Of a stretch of 60,904 nt of DNA, positions 17,497 through 26,860 are shown piece by piece. This stretch comes from Cyanobacteria bacterium RU_5_0 (GTDB lineage: Bacteria; Cyanobacteriota; Cyanobacteriia; Elainellales; Elainellaceae). A program made the position numbers and the translations under genes. The DNA lies in assembly GCA_012033255.1 (NCBI GenBank), contig JAAUSF010000013.1:1-60904 (forward strand), read 5' to 3'. The first letter of the stretch is position 1; each line of letters opens with the position of its first letter. Below the pieces are notes generated by a model, which made no database searches, was not told the origin of the DNA, and saw only the letters and a list, made by a program, of their open reading frames with translations.

Positions 17497-18381
17497 ATGC
17501 CGGATTCCGATCGTTGGATACCACAACTGACCCATGATGGGTCTTTCACCTTCTTTTCAGACGAGTTTGGTGAGGCATTTCACAGTCGTCAAGGAGCGAA
17601 AGAAGAAGCTTTTCTGAAGTTTGCGAAAGCGACAGATTTGATCCAGAAAGCAACACGCAATTCATTGCGATTGTTAGATGTTTGCTACGGATTGGGATAT
17701 AACACAGCCGCCGCATTAGAAACGATTTGGGCAGTCAATCCGGCATGTCAAGTAGAGGTATATGGATTGGAATTAGATGAATCAGTGCCAAATGCTGCGA
17801 TTATTCCTCCTCTGCTGCATTCATGGTCACTAGAGGTGCAAATCATTTTGCAAACGATCGCCCAAACTCGCCATTGCCTAACCTCTCATCTCAATGCAAC
17901 ATTATTGATCGGTGATGCGCGGAAAACGATTCAACAGATTTGTGAATTAGGATTCCAAGCGGATGCTATTTTCTTTGATCCATTTTCGCCGCGTCGGTGT
18001 CCGCAGTTATGGACAATAGAGTTCTTTTTGCAGGTCGCTCAGTGTATGGCACCAGATGGAAAATTAGCGACCTACTCACGATCGGCATCCGTGCGATCGG
18101 CAATTCTAGCCGCAGGATTATCACTTGGCACTATTCCGCTCAGTGATAGGCATCTACCGCATGAATGGTCACAGGGAACGATCGCTGCATTTGATGATCG
18201 ATCGCTTCCTCCGTTATCGCAGATGGAACAAGAACATCTCCACACTCGCGCAGCCATTCCTTATCGTGATCCGAATCTGCATGATTCAGCCGAAGTCATT
18301 TTGCAACGACATCAACGAGAGCAACAGTCCTCAACGCTCGAATCCACTTCAAGTTGGCGGCGGCGATGGGGAATTCAATAG
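17497..18381 (+). CDS. MnmD-like tRNA U34 methyltransferase (DUF752 family)
   Basis: The 294-aa product has a Rossmann methyltransferase fold with the SAM-binding LLDVCYGLGYNTAAAL (~61-76) and an acidic second strand (YGLELDES). It also has the IFFDPFSPRRCPQLWTIEFF motif typical of the MnmC N-terminal (MnmD) methyltransferase, then LATYSRSASVRSAILAAGL. That enzyme converts 5-aminomethyl-2-thiouridine to mnm5s2U at the tRNA wobble position. The FAD oxidase half of MnmC is absent, as in stand-alone MnmD. It is a single gene facing away from the far-red cluster. The Gln/Ser-rich C-terminal 30 residues look unconserved. Confidence 0.8.
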   Translation: MPDSDRWIPQLTHDGSFTFFSDEFGEAFHSRQGAKEEAFLKFAKATDLIQKATRNSLRLLDVCYGLGYNTAAALETIWAVNPACQVEVYGLELDESVPNAAIIPPLLHSWSLEVQIILQTIAQTRHCLTSHLNATLLIGDARKTIQQICELGFQADAIFFDPFSPRRCPQLWTIEFFLQVAQCMAPDGKLATYSRSASVRSAILAAGLSLGTIPLSDRHLPHEWSQGTIAAFDDRSLPPLSQMEQEHLHTRAAIPYRDPNLHDSAEVILQRHQREQQSSTLESTSSWRRRWGIQ

Positions 18382-18416
18382 ACGTTGATATTCATTCGTC
18401 GCGAATATGCACAGGC

Positions 18417-19484
18417 TCAAGGCTTCCTTAATGCTTCGTTGATGCCAAGTTTGTAGTGTTGACTATCAACAAAAGATGCTTTTGAGGTATACGATTCCTC
18501 GGTTTCAACGAACTCAATCCCGTGCTGTTCACACAGTTGAGCAATCCTATCTTTTAGCCGCGCAGTCGGTATCTGAACAAACTTCTGATTTGTTTTTGCA
18601 CCCATATTCGATTCATTCTTCTGTCCCCGGTTCCAGCCAAACACTACGCGCCCAATGCGGTTTTCAATGCAGTGATTCATCACTAATCGTGCCGCCTTGT
18701 TGACCGCATCCCGCATCTGGCGGTTTCTGGTCTCGGTGATTTGCGCCAACTGGTTCGACCAAAATCTCTGGGGTTTACCTGCCTTGAGGACTGAGATTTG
18801 CCTGTTGTACCACTGGTTCAAACTTTTCAAATGCAGCCCATCCACAATGAAACTGGTTCCAGTATTGCTTACGCAGGTCAGCCAGTTCATCAATCCTGGA
18901 TCAATGCCCAGAACGTTGGTCGGGTTGACATCAATCTGAATCGGCTGAACCCGATTCGCAAACTCAGCGTAAAAACACCCGTTGCGCGGCACAACACGCA
19001 GTTCCTTGATCTCTTCAAACTTGAGATTAGAGGGCATTTCAACTGCAAAATGGTCAATACCAAACCAGGTCTTACAAAGCGTTCCGAGTGGTACTCGAAT
19101 TACCCCATTCTCTAGTTTCAATGCCTGCTTAGGATAGCTGACAACCGCCATCCCGCCCTTGGTTCGGTAGTTTGGCATTTTGGGTTTATGTTCAAGTTGT
19201 CCGGTATTCCACAATTTCAGCAGTCCCCGGTAGGACTTGAACGATTCGTAGACCGAAATCAAGCTCTGCTGAACAGCCTGAGAATAGAGAACCTGGTAGT
19301 GCTTGCTTGACTGGTGTTCGTAGCTTAGCGTGTGTTTTTGAACCCACTTCTTGGACTTGAAATAGAGTTGTCGAGCGTAGTAGATTCCCTGATTCATGAG
19401 CTTGTTGGACTCGAAGCAAATGAACTCCAAAATCGCCTTCAACTCAGTATCGGGATTGAGTAAAACTTGCTGGCATCCAAACAT
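18417..19484 (-). pseudogene. tnpB: TnpB of an IS200/IS605-type element, C-terminally truncated
   Basis: From MFGCQQVLL (ATG at 19484) about 355 residues align to the TnpB pattern: an N-terminal FESNKLMNQGIYYARQ region, RuvC-I Asp in VLGIDPGLMNWLT (~200) and a RuvC-II-like GRVVFGWN segment. It stops after EESYTSKASFVDSQHYKLGINEALRKP, before the expected RuvC-III motif (INADVNGA-like), so a catalytic Asp is lost and the nuclease is probably dead. It faces away from a broken tnpA with only 8 nt between. Confidence 0.8.
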
Positions 19485-19492
19485 GGTTTTCG

Positions 19493-19756
19493 GTGTGCAA
19501 CAATGTCTATGTCGTCTCCCTAGCAATTGAGCCAGACCATGTTCATCTCTTCATTAATTGCCCTCCGACCATTGCGCCTTACCAAGTGATTCACAGAGTT
19601 AAGGGCAGAACAGCACGGTTTCTTAGGCAGGAATTTCCGAATCCGCTGATGAAAATGCCTTCAATGTGGACATCCAGTTACTTTGTTTCAACGGCTGGCA
19701 ATGTCAGTAGTGAGACAATTCAGAGATACATTGAAGCTCAAGGTAAGAGCGGCTAA
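19493..19756 (+). pseudogene. tnpA: TnpA (Y1 HUH transposase) fragment
   Basis: The sequence retains the HUH motif EPDHVHLFI and a C-terminal YIEAQ with the catalytic Tyr. The N-terminal ~45 residues are missing because the frame begins within the strand before HUH, right next to tnpB. The IS200/IS605 copy is thus deleted between the two genes and at the tnpB end, and it cannot move by itself. Confidence 0.8.
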
Positions 19757-19789
19757 CTGGGGGAGTACCGCCCCTTGAGTTGGCTGTAT

Positions 19790-19815
19790 CCCCTCGCTGA
19801 AGCAGAGGGGTTTTA
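19790..19815 (+). mobile_element. IS200/IS605 right-end hairpin
   Basis: CCCCTC-GCTGAAGCA-GAGGGG followed by TTTTAG lies 34 nt after the tnpA stop, as expected for the subterminal hairpin that Y1 transposases recognise. The matching left end next to tnpB is not evident. From here to 20080 there is no gene. Confidence 0.6.
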
Positions 19816-20080
19816 GCCTGCCCACATTGCCTCTATAAAAACACTCTCCCAGACTGACAAACATTAACTTCCAATGCTTTACAAGAGATTAGTAAACAGG
19901 TATGATTTTGTCGAAATGCTGACTTGACCGAAAGAGACCTAGATCGGTCTGTAAGCCTATGAAACCCGGCAGGATAGATTGTGTCGTTCTTGTTTAGCTA
20001 ACGGATTAAGGTGGTGCTGGATCTGCACATGAAACAGGTCTGAGAAATTACTAACTAGATGGCACAGTGAGGTAACAAAG

Positions 20081-20473
20081 ATGGAAGGATGCGTAGTTAC
20101 AGACCTGAAGGTTCATAGTAGAAATAACTGCTATTTGTTCACTCCTGAGCAAATGCAGAGAATCCAGAATGAGGTAGCGGTATCTATCGCTCTGGAACCA
20201 GGAATCAACATCGTAAAGATTAGAGAAGGCGCATTTAGCTATTACTCAGGTGGATTTAAGGGTGAACCGCTCGTCATACTTTGGATTTATGGCGGCAAGG
20301 TCATCAATAGGAAAACTGAGGTTGAAGTTGGGGCAACTTGGTCTACACTCAACGGCTATGACGATACCCTAACGCTAGATGTCAAAGAGAAAGCGACGCT
20401 TTGCGCCTTTTTTCTTGATACTTACCTTGATGACAATGATGGTGAGGTTGACCTTTCTGTCGTCCGAATTTAG
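20081..20473 (+). CDS. Stand-alone copy of the C-terminal domain of the neighbouring DUF4912 protein
   Basis: The 130-aa product aligns along its whole length with residues ~897-1026 of the protein at 20693-23773: KVHS+NC at the start, EQMQR-QxxxAV, LEPG, SGAF-Y, EPLVxLWIY-GKxIN+KT, VGATWSSLNGY-ETL-LDV, TLCxFFxDTYLxDNxxEVxxSVVR. It has no signal peptide or membrane span. The pattern suggests a beta-sandwich, but no function is recognised. It lies 219 nt upstream of the larger gene on the same strand, so it is either a duplicated domain or the free partner of the fused one. The ATG follows a poor GAGGTAAC ribosome site. Confidence 0.75.
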   Translation: MEGCVVTDLKVHSRNNCYLFTPEQMQRIQNEVAVSIALEPGINIVKIREGAFSYYSGGFKGEPLVILWIYGGKVINRKTEVEVGATWSTLNGYDDTLTLDVKEKATLCAFFLDTYLDDNDGEVDLSVVRI

Positions 20474-20580
20474 TGAATAAGCATCGTTCCTTTGAGAGAT
20501 GTATTTTTGAGGCGATCGCTAAGTCTTCACTCAGTCCTAAGCTTCTTCCAGGCGATTTCACGACAGCCCAGTATTGGTTT

Positions 20581-20599
20581 CCCCGTCATCGCGACGGGG
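20581..20599 (+). terminator. Hairpin between the two DUF4912-linked genes
   Basis: CCCCGTC-ATCGC-GACGGGG followed by TTTAGCTTCTT is a 7-bp GC stem. It resembles both an intrinsic terminator and the subterminal hairpin of an IS200-type end (compare 19790-19815, also followed by TTTTAGCC). No transposase is attached, so terminator is the simpler call. Confidence 0.45.
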
Positions 20600-20692
20600 T
20601 TTAGCTTCTTCAGAGGTCTACCGTTCGGATGCCATTGATTTCGTTTTTTCGATTCGCTCTCCACAGATACTCACTGGCTCAGGAATTTCATC

Positions 20693-23600
20693 ATGCTGTA
20701 CTCGAAAAAAGTTTTGCTGAACGTTTCAGGGATGCTGCTGGCATTAGCCGCCACATCCGATGCATTGGCAACATCTCTACTGAATGAGCGGTTAAATGGC
20801 GCTACTCTGCTTGCTCAATCTCCTTCTCCAACTTCGTTTCCACTTCCGAGTGCAGTGCCCAGTGGCACTACTGTGAGGCTTGATGGCTCAAGCAGCATGA
20901 TTATCATTAATGAGAGATTGAAGAAACGTTTTGAAGAGGAATTTGCTGGAACGACAGTTAATTTGGCAGCCAATGGCACAGATGATGCGCTAGATGCGGT
21001 GCTAAAAGGCGACGTTGATCTAGCGGCAGTGGGACGCCCTTTAACCGACGAGGAAAAGGCGCGAGGGTTGGTGGAAGTCCTGATTAGTCGTGAGAAAATT
21101 GCCATCATCGTCGGACCGGACAACTCGTTCAATGGCGACATCACCTATGAGCAATTTGCCCAAATCTTCCGGGGTGAAATTACCGACTGGTCAGAGTTGG
21201 GCGGCGCTCCGGGGGCAATTCGAGTGGTCGATCGCCCTGAATCCAGTGATACTCGCCTTTCAATCAGCCGCTACTCCGCATTCCAGGGGACTGAATTTAA
21301 GACTGACTCCAACTCCACTCAAGTCTCCGAAGACGACACAGATGCCGTGGTCAGTGAATTGGGCAACGATGGGATCGGCTACGCGATCGCCAGCCAGGTG
21401 ATCGATCGCAACGATGTCAAGATTGTCCGGATGCATCAGGTGTTGCCCGATGACGCCCGATATCCTTATTCTCAGCCACGTGGCTATGTTTATACTGGCG
21501 ACCCAACGCCAGCCGCCCTCGCATTTCTAGGATTCGCCACTTCCCCGCAAGGACAAGCCGCCGTTCAAGAAGCGATTCAGGCAGAAGCTTCAGGGGTAGA
21601 TCTTGAGGCGGTCGCAGCTAGTCCAGTGACTTCCCCGGACACACAAGCCGATCCCAGTCCAGTCGCCTCTCCGGACGCACAAGCCGATCCTAGTCTAGTT
21701 GCCTCTCCGGACGCACAAGCTATCGATCCCAGTCTAGCCGTTTCTCCAGACGCCGAATCTTCTCCTGATGTTGCCCTTGTACCTGCGCCCTCTGCTGACG
21801 CGGCAGCACTCGATCGCAGCCTACCGTGGTGGTTATGGTGGTTGTCCATTCCGATCTTGGGTGGCTTACTCTGGTGGCTCCTCAAGGATCGCGGTTCACA
21901 GGCAATACCTGTTGATTCGGTTGCTCCAGTTAGGACGGCGATCGTTCCTCCCGCAGAGCCAGTTCCGGCTGTCAAGCCAACCGCTACTGTGATTCCAGCC
22001 GCCGGAGTTGCCGCTGCTGGAGTTGCTGCCGCCGGAGCCGCACTGATCGCTCGATCGCCAGAGAGCCACATTATTCTAGTGCCCCGCAATTGCCGTGAAG
22101 CCTATGCTTATTGGGAGGTTCCGCCCGATCGCAATGCTGACCTGCGGGAGCAAGGAGGACGCAAGCTGATGTTGCGCCTCTACGATGTCACAGACATTGA
22201 CCTGGATCAACAGATGCCCCACAGCGTCAAGCAATTTGACTGCACGGAATCTGATCCAGACTTGCATCTGCCGATCGCTGCTGATGACCGCGATTATGTG
22301 GCTGAATTGGGGTATGTCACAGAAGACGGTCGCTGGCTCAAGGTCGCTCGATCGCCCCATGTCCGGATACCGGCTTGTCCTTCAGCACCAGTTGATCCGG
22401 TCAAACTTACTCCAACCGCGATCGCAGCAGGGGGAACTGCCCTGGTGGCAGGGGCGACCGCACTCGTGGCTCAAACCACCATTCCGAGCGAACCAGAATC
22501 CGATCGCCCTCCAGTCATCGAACCCAGCCGGATTGTCTTGACACCTCGTAGCTCCAAAGATGCCTATGCCTACTGGGAGGCTGCTGAGTCTGGCAAAGCT
22601 ACGCTGAAGGAGCAAGGTGGACGGCACTATCAGCTGCGGATTTATGACGTAACCAATATTAACCTCGACCAACAGCCCGCGCACAGCACCCAGATTTATG
22701 GCTGTGATGAACTGGCGCAAGACAGGCACGTTCCCATTCCAGTCAGCAATCGCGATTACATTGCCGAGATTGGCTATCTCACCGAGGACGATCGCTGGTT
22801 AAAGCTGGCTCGATCGGCTCCCATTCGCGTTCCGACGGATCGGGTTGAACCAACGCCCAACTCGCCTGGAGATCTGGGTGATTTAGCAAAGACGGCTGGA
22901 GTGGTAGCCGCAGGTGGCACCGTTTTGGCAGCCGGAGTAGCAGCTATCCCTCGTCCAATCCCACCGACTGAGCTAACGCTCGATCGCACTCCCTCAGCCG
23001 AACCGAGCCGGATTGTTCTGACACCCAACAGCCCTACAGAAGCCTATGCCTATTGGGAAGCGCCAGAGCCGAATAAAGCGGTGCTGAAAGAGCAAGGCGG
23101 ACGAACCTTGCAACTCCGGATCTATGACGCGACGGATATTGATCTGAATCAGCAGCCCGCGCATAGCACTCAGATGTATGACTGCGGAGAGGAAGCACGT
23201 GATCGACATGTGCCAATTTTTGTGAGTGATCGCGATTACATTGCCGAGATTGGCTATCTCACCGAGGACGATCGCTGGTTAAAACTCGCTCGATCGGCTC
23301 CCGTTCGCATTCCGGCGACTCCAACTGATGTGACCGATACTCCCGCAATACCCGCTACCCAAGCCACTTCCATCCCAACAGAGCGATGCGCCATCACAAC
23401 TGTGAAAGTTCACAGCAAAGCCAACTGCTTCTTACTCGACGCTGAGCAAATGCAACGGCTTCAGCAAGACATTGCCGTCACCCAAACGCTGGAACCTGGG
23501 AAATACCTCATCCGCATTAAGAGCGGTGCCTTTAACTACGGTTCAGCATCGGGTCGAGTGGCAGAACCCCTCGTCCTACTCTGGATTTATGATGGCAAAA

Positions 23601-23773
23601 TCATCAACCAGAAAACAAATGTTCCAGTTGGGGCAACCTGGTCATCATTGAATGGGTACAACGAAACGCTGAATCTGGACGTTTTAGAAACAGCGACCCT
23701 ATGCACTTTTTTCTTCGATACCTATCTTGAAGACAACCAAGACGAAGTGACTGTTTCAGTCGTCCGGATGTAG
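20693..23773 (+). CDS. PstS-like periplasmic-binding domain fused to three DUF4912 repeats and a C-terminal beta domain
   Basis: In the 1,026-aa protein a signal/anchor (~1-28) precedes a phosphate-binding-protein-like domain (~50-300), with a polar SSSMIIINERL ligand loop, AAVGRPLT and RGEITDWSELGG as in PstS relatives. A Pro/Ala/Asp linker (~300-370) has SPDAQADPS repeats, then comes a Trp-rich membrane span (~378-397). Three DUF4912 domains (~460-560, 610-710, 770-870) each carry AYAYWE, RLYD/RIYDxT and AELGY/AEIGYxTEDxRWLKxARS. The last domain (~897-1026) matches the gene just upstream. The role is unknown; the layout suggests a ligand-sensing or envelope protein. DUF4912 repeats 2 and 3 are nearly identical at DNA level over 'cgcgattacattgccgagat...', a recent internal duplication. 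Confidence 0.8.
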   Translation: MLYSKKVLLNVSGMLLALAATSDALATSLLNERLNGATLLAQSPSPTSFPLPSAVPSGTTVRLDGSSSMIIINERLKKRFEEEFAGTTVNLAANGTDDALDAVLKGDVDLAAVGRPLTDEEKARGLVEVLISREKIAIIVGPDNSFNGDITYEQFAQIFRGEITDWSELGGAPGAIRVVDRPESSDTRLSISRYSAFQGTEFKTDSNSTQVSEDDTDAVVSELGNDGIGYAIASQVIDRNDVKIVRMHQVLPDDARYPYSQPRGYVYTGDPTPAALAFLGFATSPQGQAAVQEAIQAEASGVDLEAVAASPVTSPDTQADPSPVASPDAQADPSLVASPDAQAIDPSLAVSPDAESSPDVALVPAPSADAAALDRSLPWWLWWLSIPILGGLLWWLLKDRGSQAIPVDSVAPVRTAIVPPAEPVPAVKPTATVIPAAGVAAAGVAAAGAALIARSPESHIILVPRNCREAYAYWEVPPDRNADLREQGGRKLMLRLYDVTDIDLDQQMPHSVKQFDCTESDPDLHLPIAADDRDYVAELGYVTEDGRWLKVARSPHVRIPACPSAPVDPVKLTPTAIAAGGTALVAGATALVAQTTIPSEPESDRPPVIEPSRIVLTPRSSKDAYAYWEAAESGKATLKEQGGRHYQLRIYDVTNINLDQQPAHSTQIYGCDELAQDRHVPIPVSNRDYIAEIGYLTEDDRWLKLARSAPIRVPTDRVEPTPNSPGDLGDLAKTAGVVAAGGTVLAAGVAAIPRPIPPTELTLDRTPSAEPSRIVLTPNSPTEAYAYWEAPEPNKAVLKEQGGRTLQLRIYDATDIDLNQQPAHSTQMYDCGEEARDRHVPIFVSDRDYIAEIGYLTEDDRWLKLARSAPVRIPATPTDVTDTPAIPATQATSIPTERCAITTVKVHSKANCFLLDAEQMQRLQQDIAVTQTLEPGKYLIRIKSGAFNYGSASGRVAEPLVLLWIYDGKIINQKTNVPVGATWSSLNGYNETLNLDVLETATLCTFFFDTYLEDNQDEVTVSVVRM

Positions 23774-23902
23774 GGTCCCGATCGCGACCATTTTACCTCT
23801 TCGCCCTGTCAGAAATGGCAAGGTTTTATTTTTGGCAAAACTCTCATCTTCATCGACATCAGACTGCTACGATCGGGCAGGGAAGATAGAGCAGAGCCAA
23901 CC

Positions 23903-24388
23903 ATGAGCAACACGGTAACGGACATTGCTGTTAAAACAATTGACGGCATTGAAAAACATCTAGGAGATTACGCTGGGAACATCCTGCTAATTGTCAACGT
24001 CGCCTCCTACTGTGGCTACACTCCACAGTACAAAGGGCTAGAGGAGTTGAACCGAAGATATCGAGATGCCGGACTGCGAATTTTGGGATTTCCTTGCAAC
24101 GATTTTGGCGCACAAGAACCCAACTCCAACGAAGAGATCATGCAGTTTTGCACCCGAAACTACGGAATTAGTTTTGAGATGTTTGACAAAGTTCACGCCA
24201 AAGGGCTTCAGCAACATCCCCTGTATACCCATCTCACAACCGCCATCGAATCGACCGGAACCGTTGCCTGGAACTTTGAAAAGTTCTTAGTAAACAAAAA
24301 CGGGGAAGTAGTCGCTTGGTTCAAAAGCAGCATTTCTCCAACCTCACCGGAGCTAGTAGAGGCGATCGAGCGGGAACTGGCAGCGTAG
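23903..24388 (+). CDS. Glutathione peroxidase family protein
   Basis: The 161-aa product is full length. The peroxidatic Cys C37 sits in VNVASYCGYTPQYKGLEEL, where animal enzymes have selenocysteine. FPCNDFGAQEP and WNFEKFLV supply the other conserved positions, with W and N of the active-site tetrad in the latter. Cyanobacterial Cys-type enzymes reduce lipid hydroperoxides, often with NADPH or thioredoxin rather than glutathione. No signal peptide is visible, so it is likely cytosolic. It is a single gene with terminator-less repeats downstream. Confidence 0.9.
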   Translation: MSNTVTDIAVKTIDGIEKHLGDYAGNILLIVNVASYCGYTPQYKGLEELNRRYRDAGLRILGFPCNDFGAQEPNSNEEIMQFCTRNYGISFEMFDKVHAKGLQQHPLYTHLTTAIESTGTVAWNFEKFLVNKNGEVVAWFKSSISPTSPELVEAIERELAA

Positions 24389-24395
24389 ATGAGGT

Positions 24396-24480
24396 AATGG
24401 AGTGATGGAGTGATGGAGTGATGGAGTCATAGGTAGATGAGTATGGGTAGATGGGTAAATGGGTAAATGGGTGGATGAAG
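24396..24480 (+). repeat. Short tandem repeats after glutathione peroxidase
   Basis: GGAGTGAT is repeated in tandem, followed by GGGTAAAT/GGGTAGAT units of 7-8 nt. These are intergenic and of the same class as the repeats found inside several coding regions in this window. Confidence 0.75.
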
Positions 24481-24566
24481 TGTTTTTCTGTCTGCTTCAT
24501 CTCCTCATCTCCCCACCTTATTACTCACTATCCCCACTAATCCCATTTAATGGTGAAATATAAAAC

Positions 24567-26852
24567 ATGGGACTGAAACGACGGGCATTCCTACAGCGAT
24601 CGGGTTTAATGCTGGCAGTACTAGGAGTCAGTGAGGCTGGTTTGTCGCTGTTTGCCAGTCGCTATCAGCAAGCGTTAGCTCAACCCACTCACCGTAAATT
24701 GGCACTACTGGTGGGGATCAATCAATATTCAGAGCAGGTCTGTGATTGTACGCCGATTCGCGGATTGGCGCTGAGCGGCTGTTTGACGGATGTGGAGTTG
24801 CAGCGAGAACTCTTGATTCATCGATTTGGCTTTCAGCCGAGTGATATTGTCACCTTGACTGATCAGCAAGCCACTCGACAGGGAATTGAAGAAGCGTTTC
24901 TGTCGCATTTGACGGCTCAGGCGCGTCCTGGAGATGTCGTCGTATTTCATTTCAGTGGCTTGGGCAGTCAAATTCAGCTTGGCACGTCAGATAGCATCCA
25001 GAATGGCTTGGTGCCAGTCGATGGGGGAGTACCCACAGAGGATAACCCTGTGATCAATGATCTGCTAGAAGACACTCTGGGGCTATTGCTGCGATCGTTG
25101 CAAACTGAGCAAGTCACCACGATTCTCGATACGAGCTATACCAACCGGGGCAGAACGCTGCAAGGGAATCTCCGGATTCGCTCTCGTCCCAATGTTCCGA
25201 TAGGGCAGCCGCATCTGGCTGAACTCGCCATCCAGGAGCAACTGCTTAGCCAACTTGGGGTTTCTAGAGAGCAAATTCGGGCGCAGTGGCGATCGGGTCA
25301 GCTACCTGGCATTGTGTTGACGGCTGCCAGTGCTAACCAAGTTGCGACTGAAGGACAATGGAATGGCTTCAGCGCCGGACTGTTTACCTATGCCCTCACC
25401 CAACAACTCTGGTGGACAACTCCGGCTACCACGTTGAGAACGAGTCTTAGTCAGGCGATCGGAACTGTCAAACAAGCATCCGGCGTAGAACAGCAACCCG
25501 GATTAAGTGGACAGAAAATTCAAACCCCGCTGCCTGCTTACTATCTCACATTGCAAACCACGAATGCCGATGGTGTGATTCGCTTGGTGGAAGAAGACGG
25601 CAAAGCCGCCCTATGGCTAGCCGGACTGCCGATGGCGGTCTTAGAAAACTATGGGGCTTCTGTCCTCACGGTTGTTGATGCTCATCCTGAGCCGATCGCC
25701 CCACTTCCCCCACCAGACGCCGATCCCACTAACCCCTCCTCACTACCGACCCCCGACCCCCTCCTATTACAGATTCGATCGCGAGATGGACTCACCTTCA
25801 AAACCCGTCCCTTGTCTGGCGACCTCAGCCTCCTGCAACCCGGACGGCTAGTACAAGAAGCCGTGCGGATTCTGCCTCGTAACATCGGATTAACCGTCGC
25901 CCTTGATGCCAGCCTGGAGCGAATTGAGCGAGTCGATGCTACGAGTGCCTTTGCCTCAATTCCTAAAGTTTCTTCAGTGATTGCTGGAGAGCAACCCGCC
26001 GACTTCCTATTTGGTAAAACTCAATCTACCCCCACACTAACCGCATCCCTTTCTCCTGAACTCCTAGCCGAGACAACACCCCCTTCCTCGACCCAAAAAG
26101 GCTACGGGCTGTTTTACTTAGGGCGGAATGCCATTCCCAATACTCTGATCCAGGAAGATGAAGCGGTTAAAACGGCTGTCCACCGGATCGCCCCTCAGTT
26201 GCGAACGCTACTCGCGACTAAACTCTTGCGTTTGACTGCCAATCGCGGCTCCTCTCGTTTAGGAGTTCGGGCGACCCTGGAGATTGTTTCTCCCCAAGAG
26301 CGAGTCGTCATGCAACAAGAAACGGTTCGCGCTCCTTGGCAACCACCAGAGAATAAACTGTCAACGCTGCTAACCGGGAATGGAGCCGTCACCTTGCCCG
26401 TAGGAAGCCGGATTCAATATCGCCTGTGGAACTATGGGGAATCCCCAATTTACTTCATTCTGCTAGGGTTGGATACGCATGGCAATGCGATCGCCTTCTG
26501 CACTTCCCCCGAAAAGAGCATCATCCCCCCTGGCGAAAATATCACCGTTCCCCAATCCAACCTGGACTGGATGATTCAACCGCCATCCGGACTCGCTGAA
26601 ACCCACATTATCTTCAGTCTTGCCCCGTTGATCCAGTCCTATCAAGCCCTCAAAGTAGCAATCAAAGCAGATACGCATCCCATTACGATCGTCTTCGATC
26701 CTTTGGAGGTTGCCCAGACTCTCTTGCAAGACCTGCACCAAGCTAGCGCCCCCATTCTCCCTAAAATCGATATCCCAGCAGACACTTATGTCCTGGATGT
26801 CAATGTATGGGCAACGCTGAGCTTTGTGTATCAAGTGTCTAACTTAGCCTGA
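24567..26852 (+). CDS. Orthocaspase-like protein lacking the catalytic His-Cys dyad, with DUF4384
   Basis: The 761-aa protein has a twin-arginine-like N terminus (LKRRAFLQRSG, hydrophobic 13-30), suggesting export, then a caspase-fold domain (~42-330) starting KLALLVGINQY. The catalytic His site, normally YSGHG, reads FSGLGSQ with L132. The Cys site, normally DTCHSG, reads DTSYTN with S190/Y191. Both catalytic residues are therefore gone and proteolysis is unlikely. A Pro-rich linker (~375-395) leads to a C-terminal DUF4384 domain (~600-680: IQYRLWNYGESPIYFILLGLD, ENITVP). Cyanobacteria are known to carry such pseudo-orthocaspases next to active ones; a binding or regulatory role is the usual guess. 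The ATG follows a poor ribosome site. Confidence 0.85.
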   Translation: MGLKRRAFLQRSGLMLAVLGVSEAGLSLFASRYQQALAQPTHRKLALLVGINQYSEQVCDCTPIRGLALSGCLTDVELQRELLIHRFGFQPSDIVTLTDQQATRQGIEEAFLSHLTAQARPGDVVVFHFSGLGSQIQLGTSDSIQNGLVPVDGGVPTEDNPVINDLLEDTLGLLLRSLQTEQVTTILDTSYTNRGRTLQGNLRIRSRPNVPIGQPHLAELAIQEQLLSQLGVSREQIRAQWRSGQLPGIVLTAASANQVATEGQWNGFSAGLFTYALTQQLWWTTPATTLRTSLSQAIGTVKQASGVEQQPGLSGQKIQTPLPAYYLTLQTTNADGVIRLVEEDGKAALWLAGLPMAVLENYGASVLTVVDAHPEPIAPLPPPDADPTNPSSLPTPDPLLLQIRSRDGLTFKTRPLSGDLSLLQPGRLVQEAVRILPRNIGLTVALDASLERIERVDATSAFASIPKVSSVIAGEQPADFLFGKTQSTPTLTASLSPELLAETTPPSSTQKGYGLFYLGRNAIPNTLIQEDEAVKTAVHRIAPQLRTLLATKLLRLTANRGSSRLGVRATLEIVSPQERVVMQQETVRAPWQPPENKLSTLLTGNGAVTLPVGSRIQYRLWNYGESPIYFILLGLDTHGNAIAFCTSPEKSIIPPGENITVPQSNLDWMIQPPSGLAETHIIFSLAPLIQSYQALKVAIKADTHPITIVFDPLEVAQTLLQDLHQASAPILPKIDIPADTYVLDVNVWATLSFVYQVSNLA

Positions 26853-26860
26853 TCGGTGCC

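Noticed and set aside
19910-20080. Stem-rich GACCGAAAGAGACCTAGATCGGTC stretch considered as a tRNA or riboswitch
   Set aside because: No cloverleaf or known riboswitch core could be drawn; only one short stem is present.
21577-22089. Minus-strand 170-aa frame over the DUF4912 protein
   Set aside because: Shadow of the Ala/Pro/Asp-rich linker; Ser/Ala repeats are the reverse reading of SPDAQADPS units.
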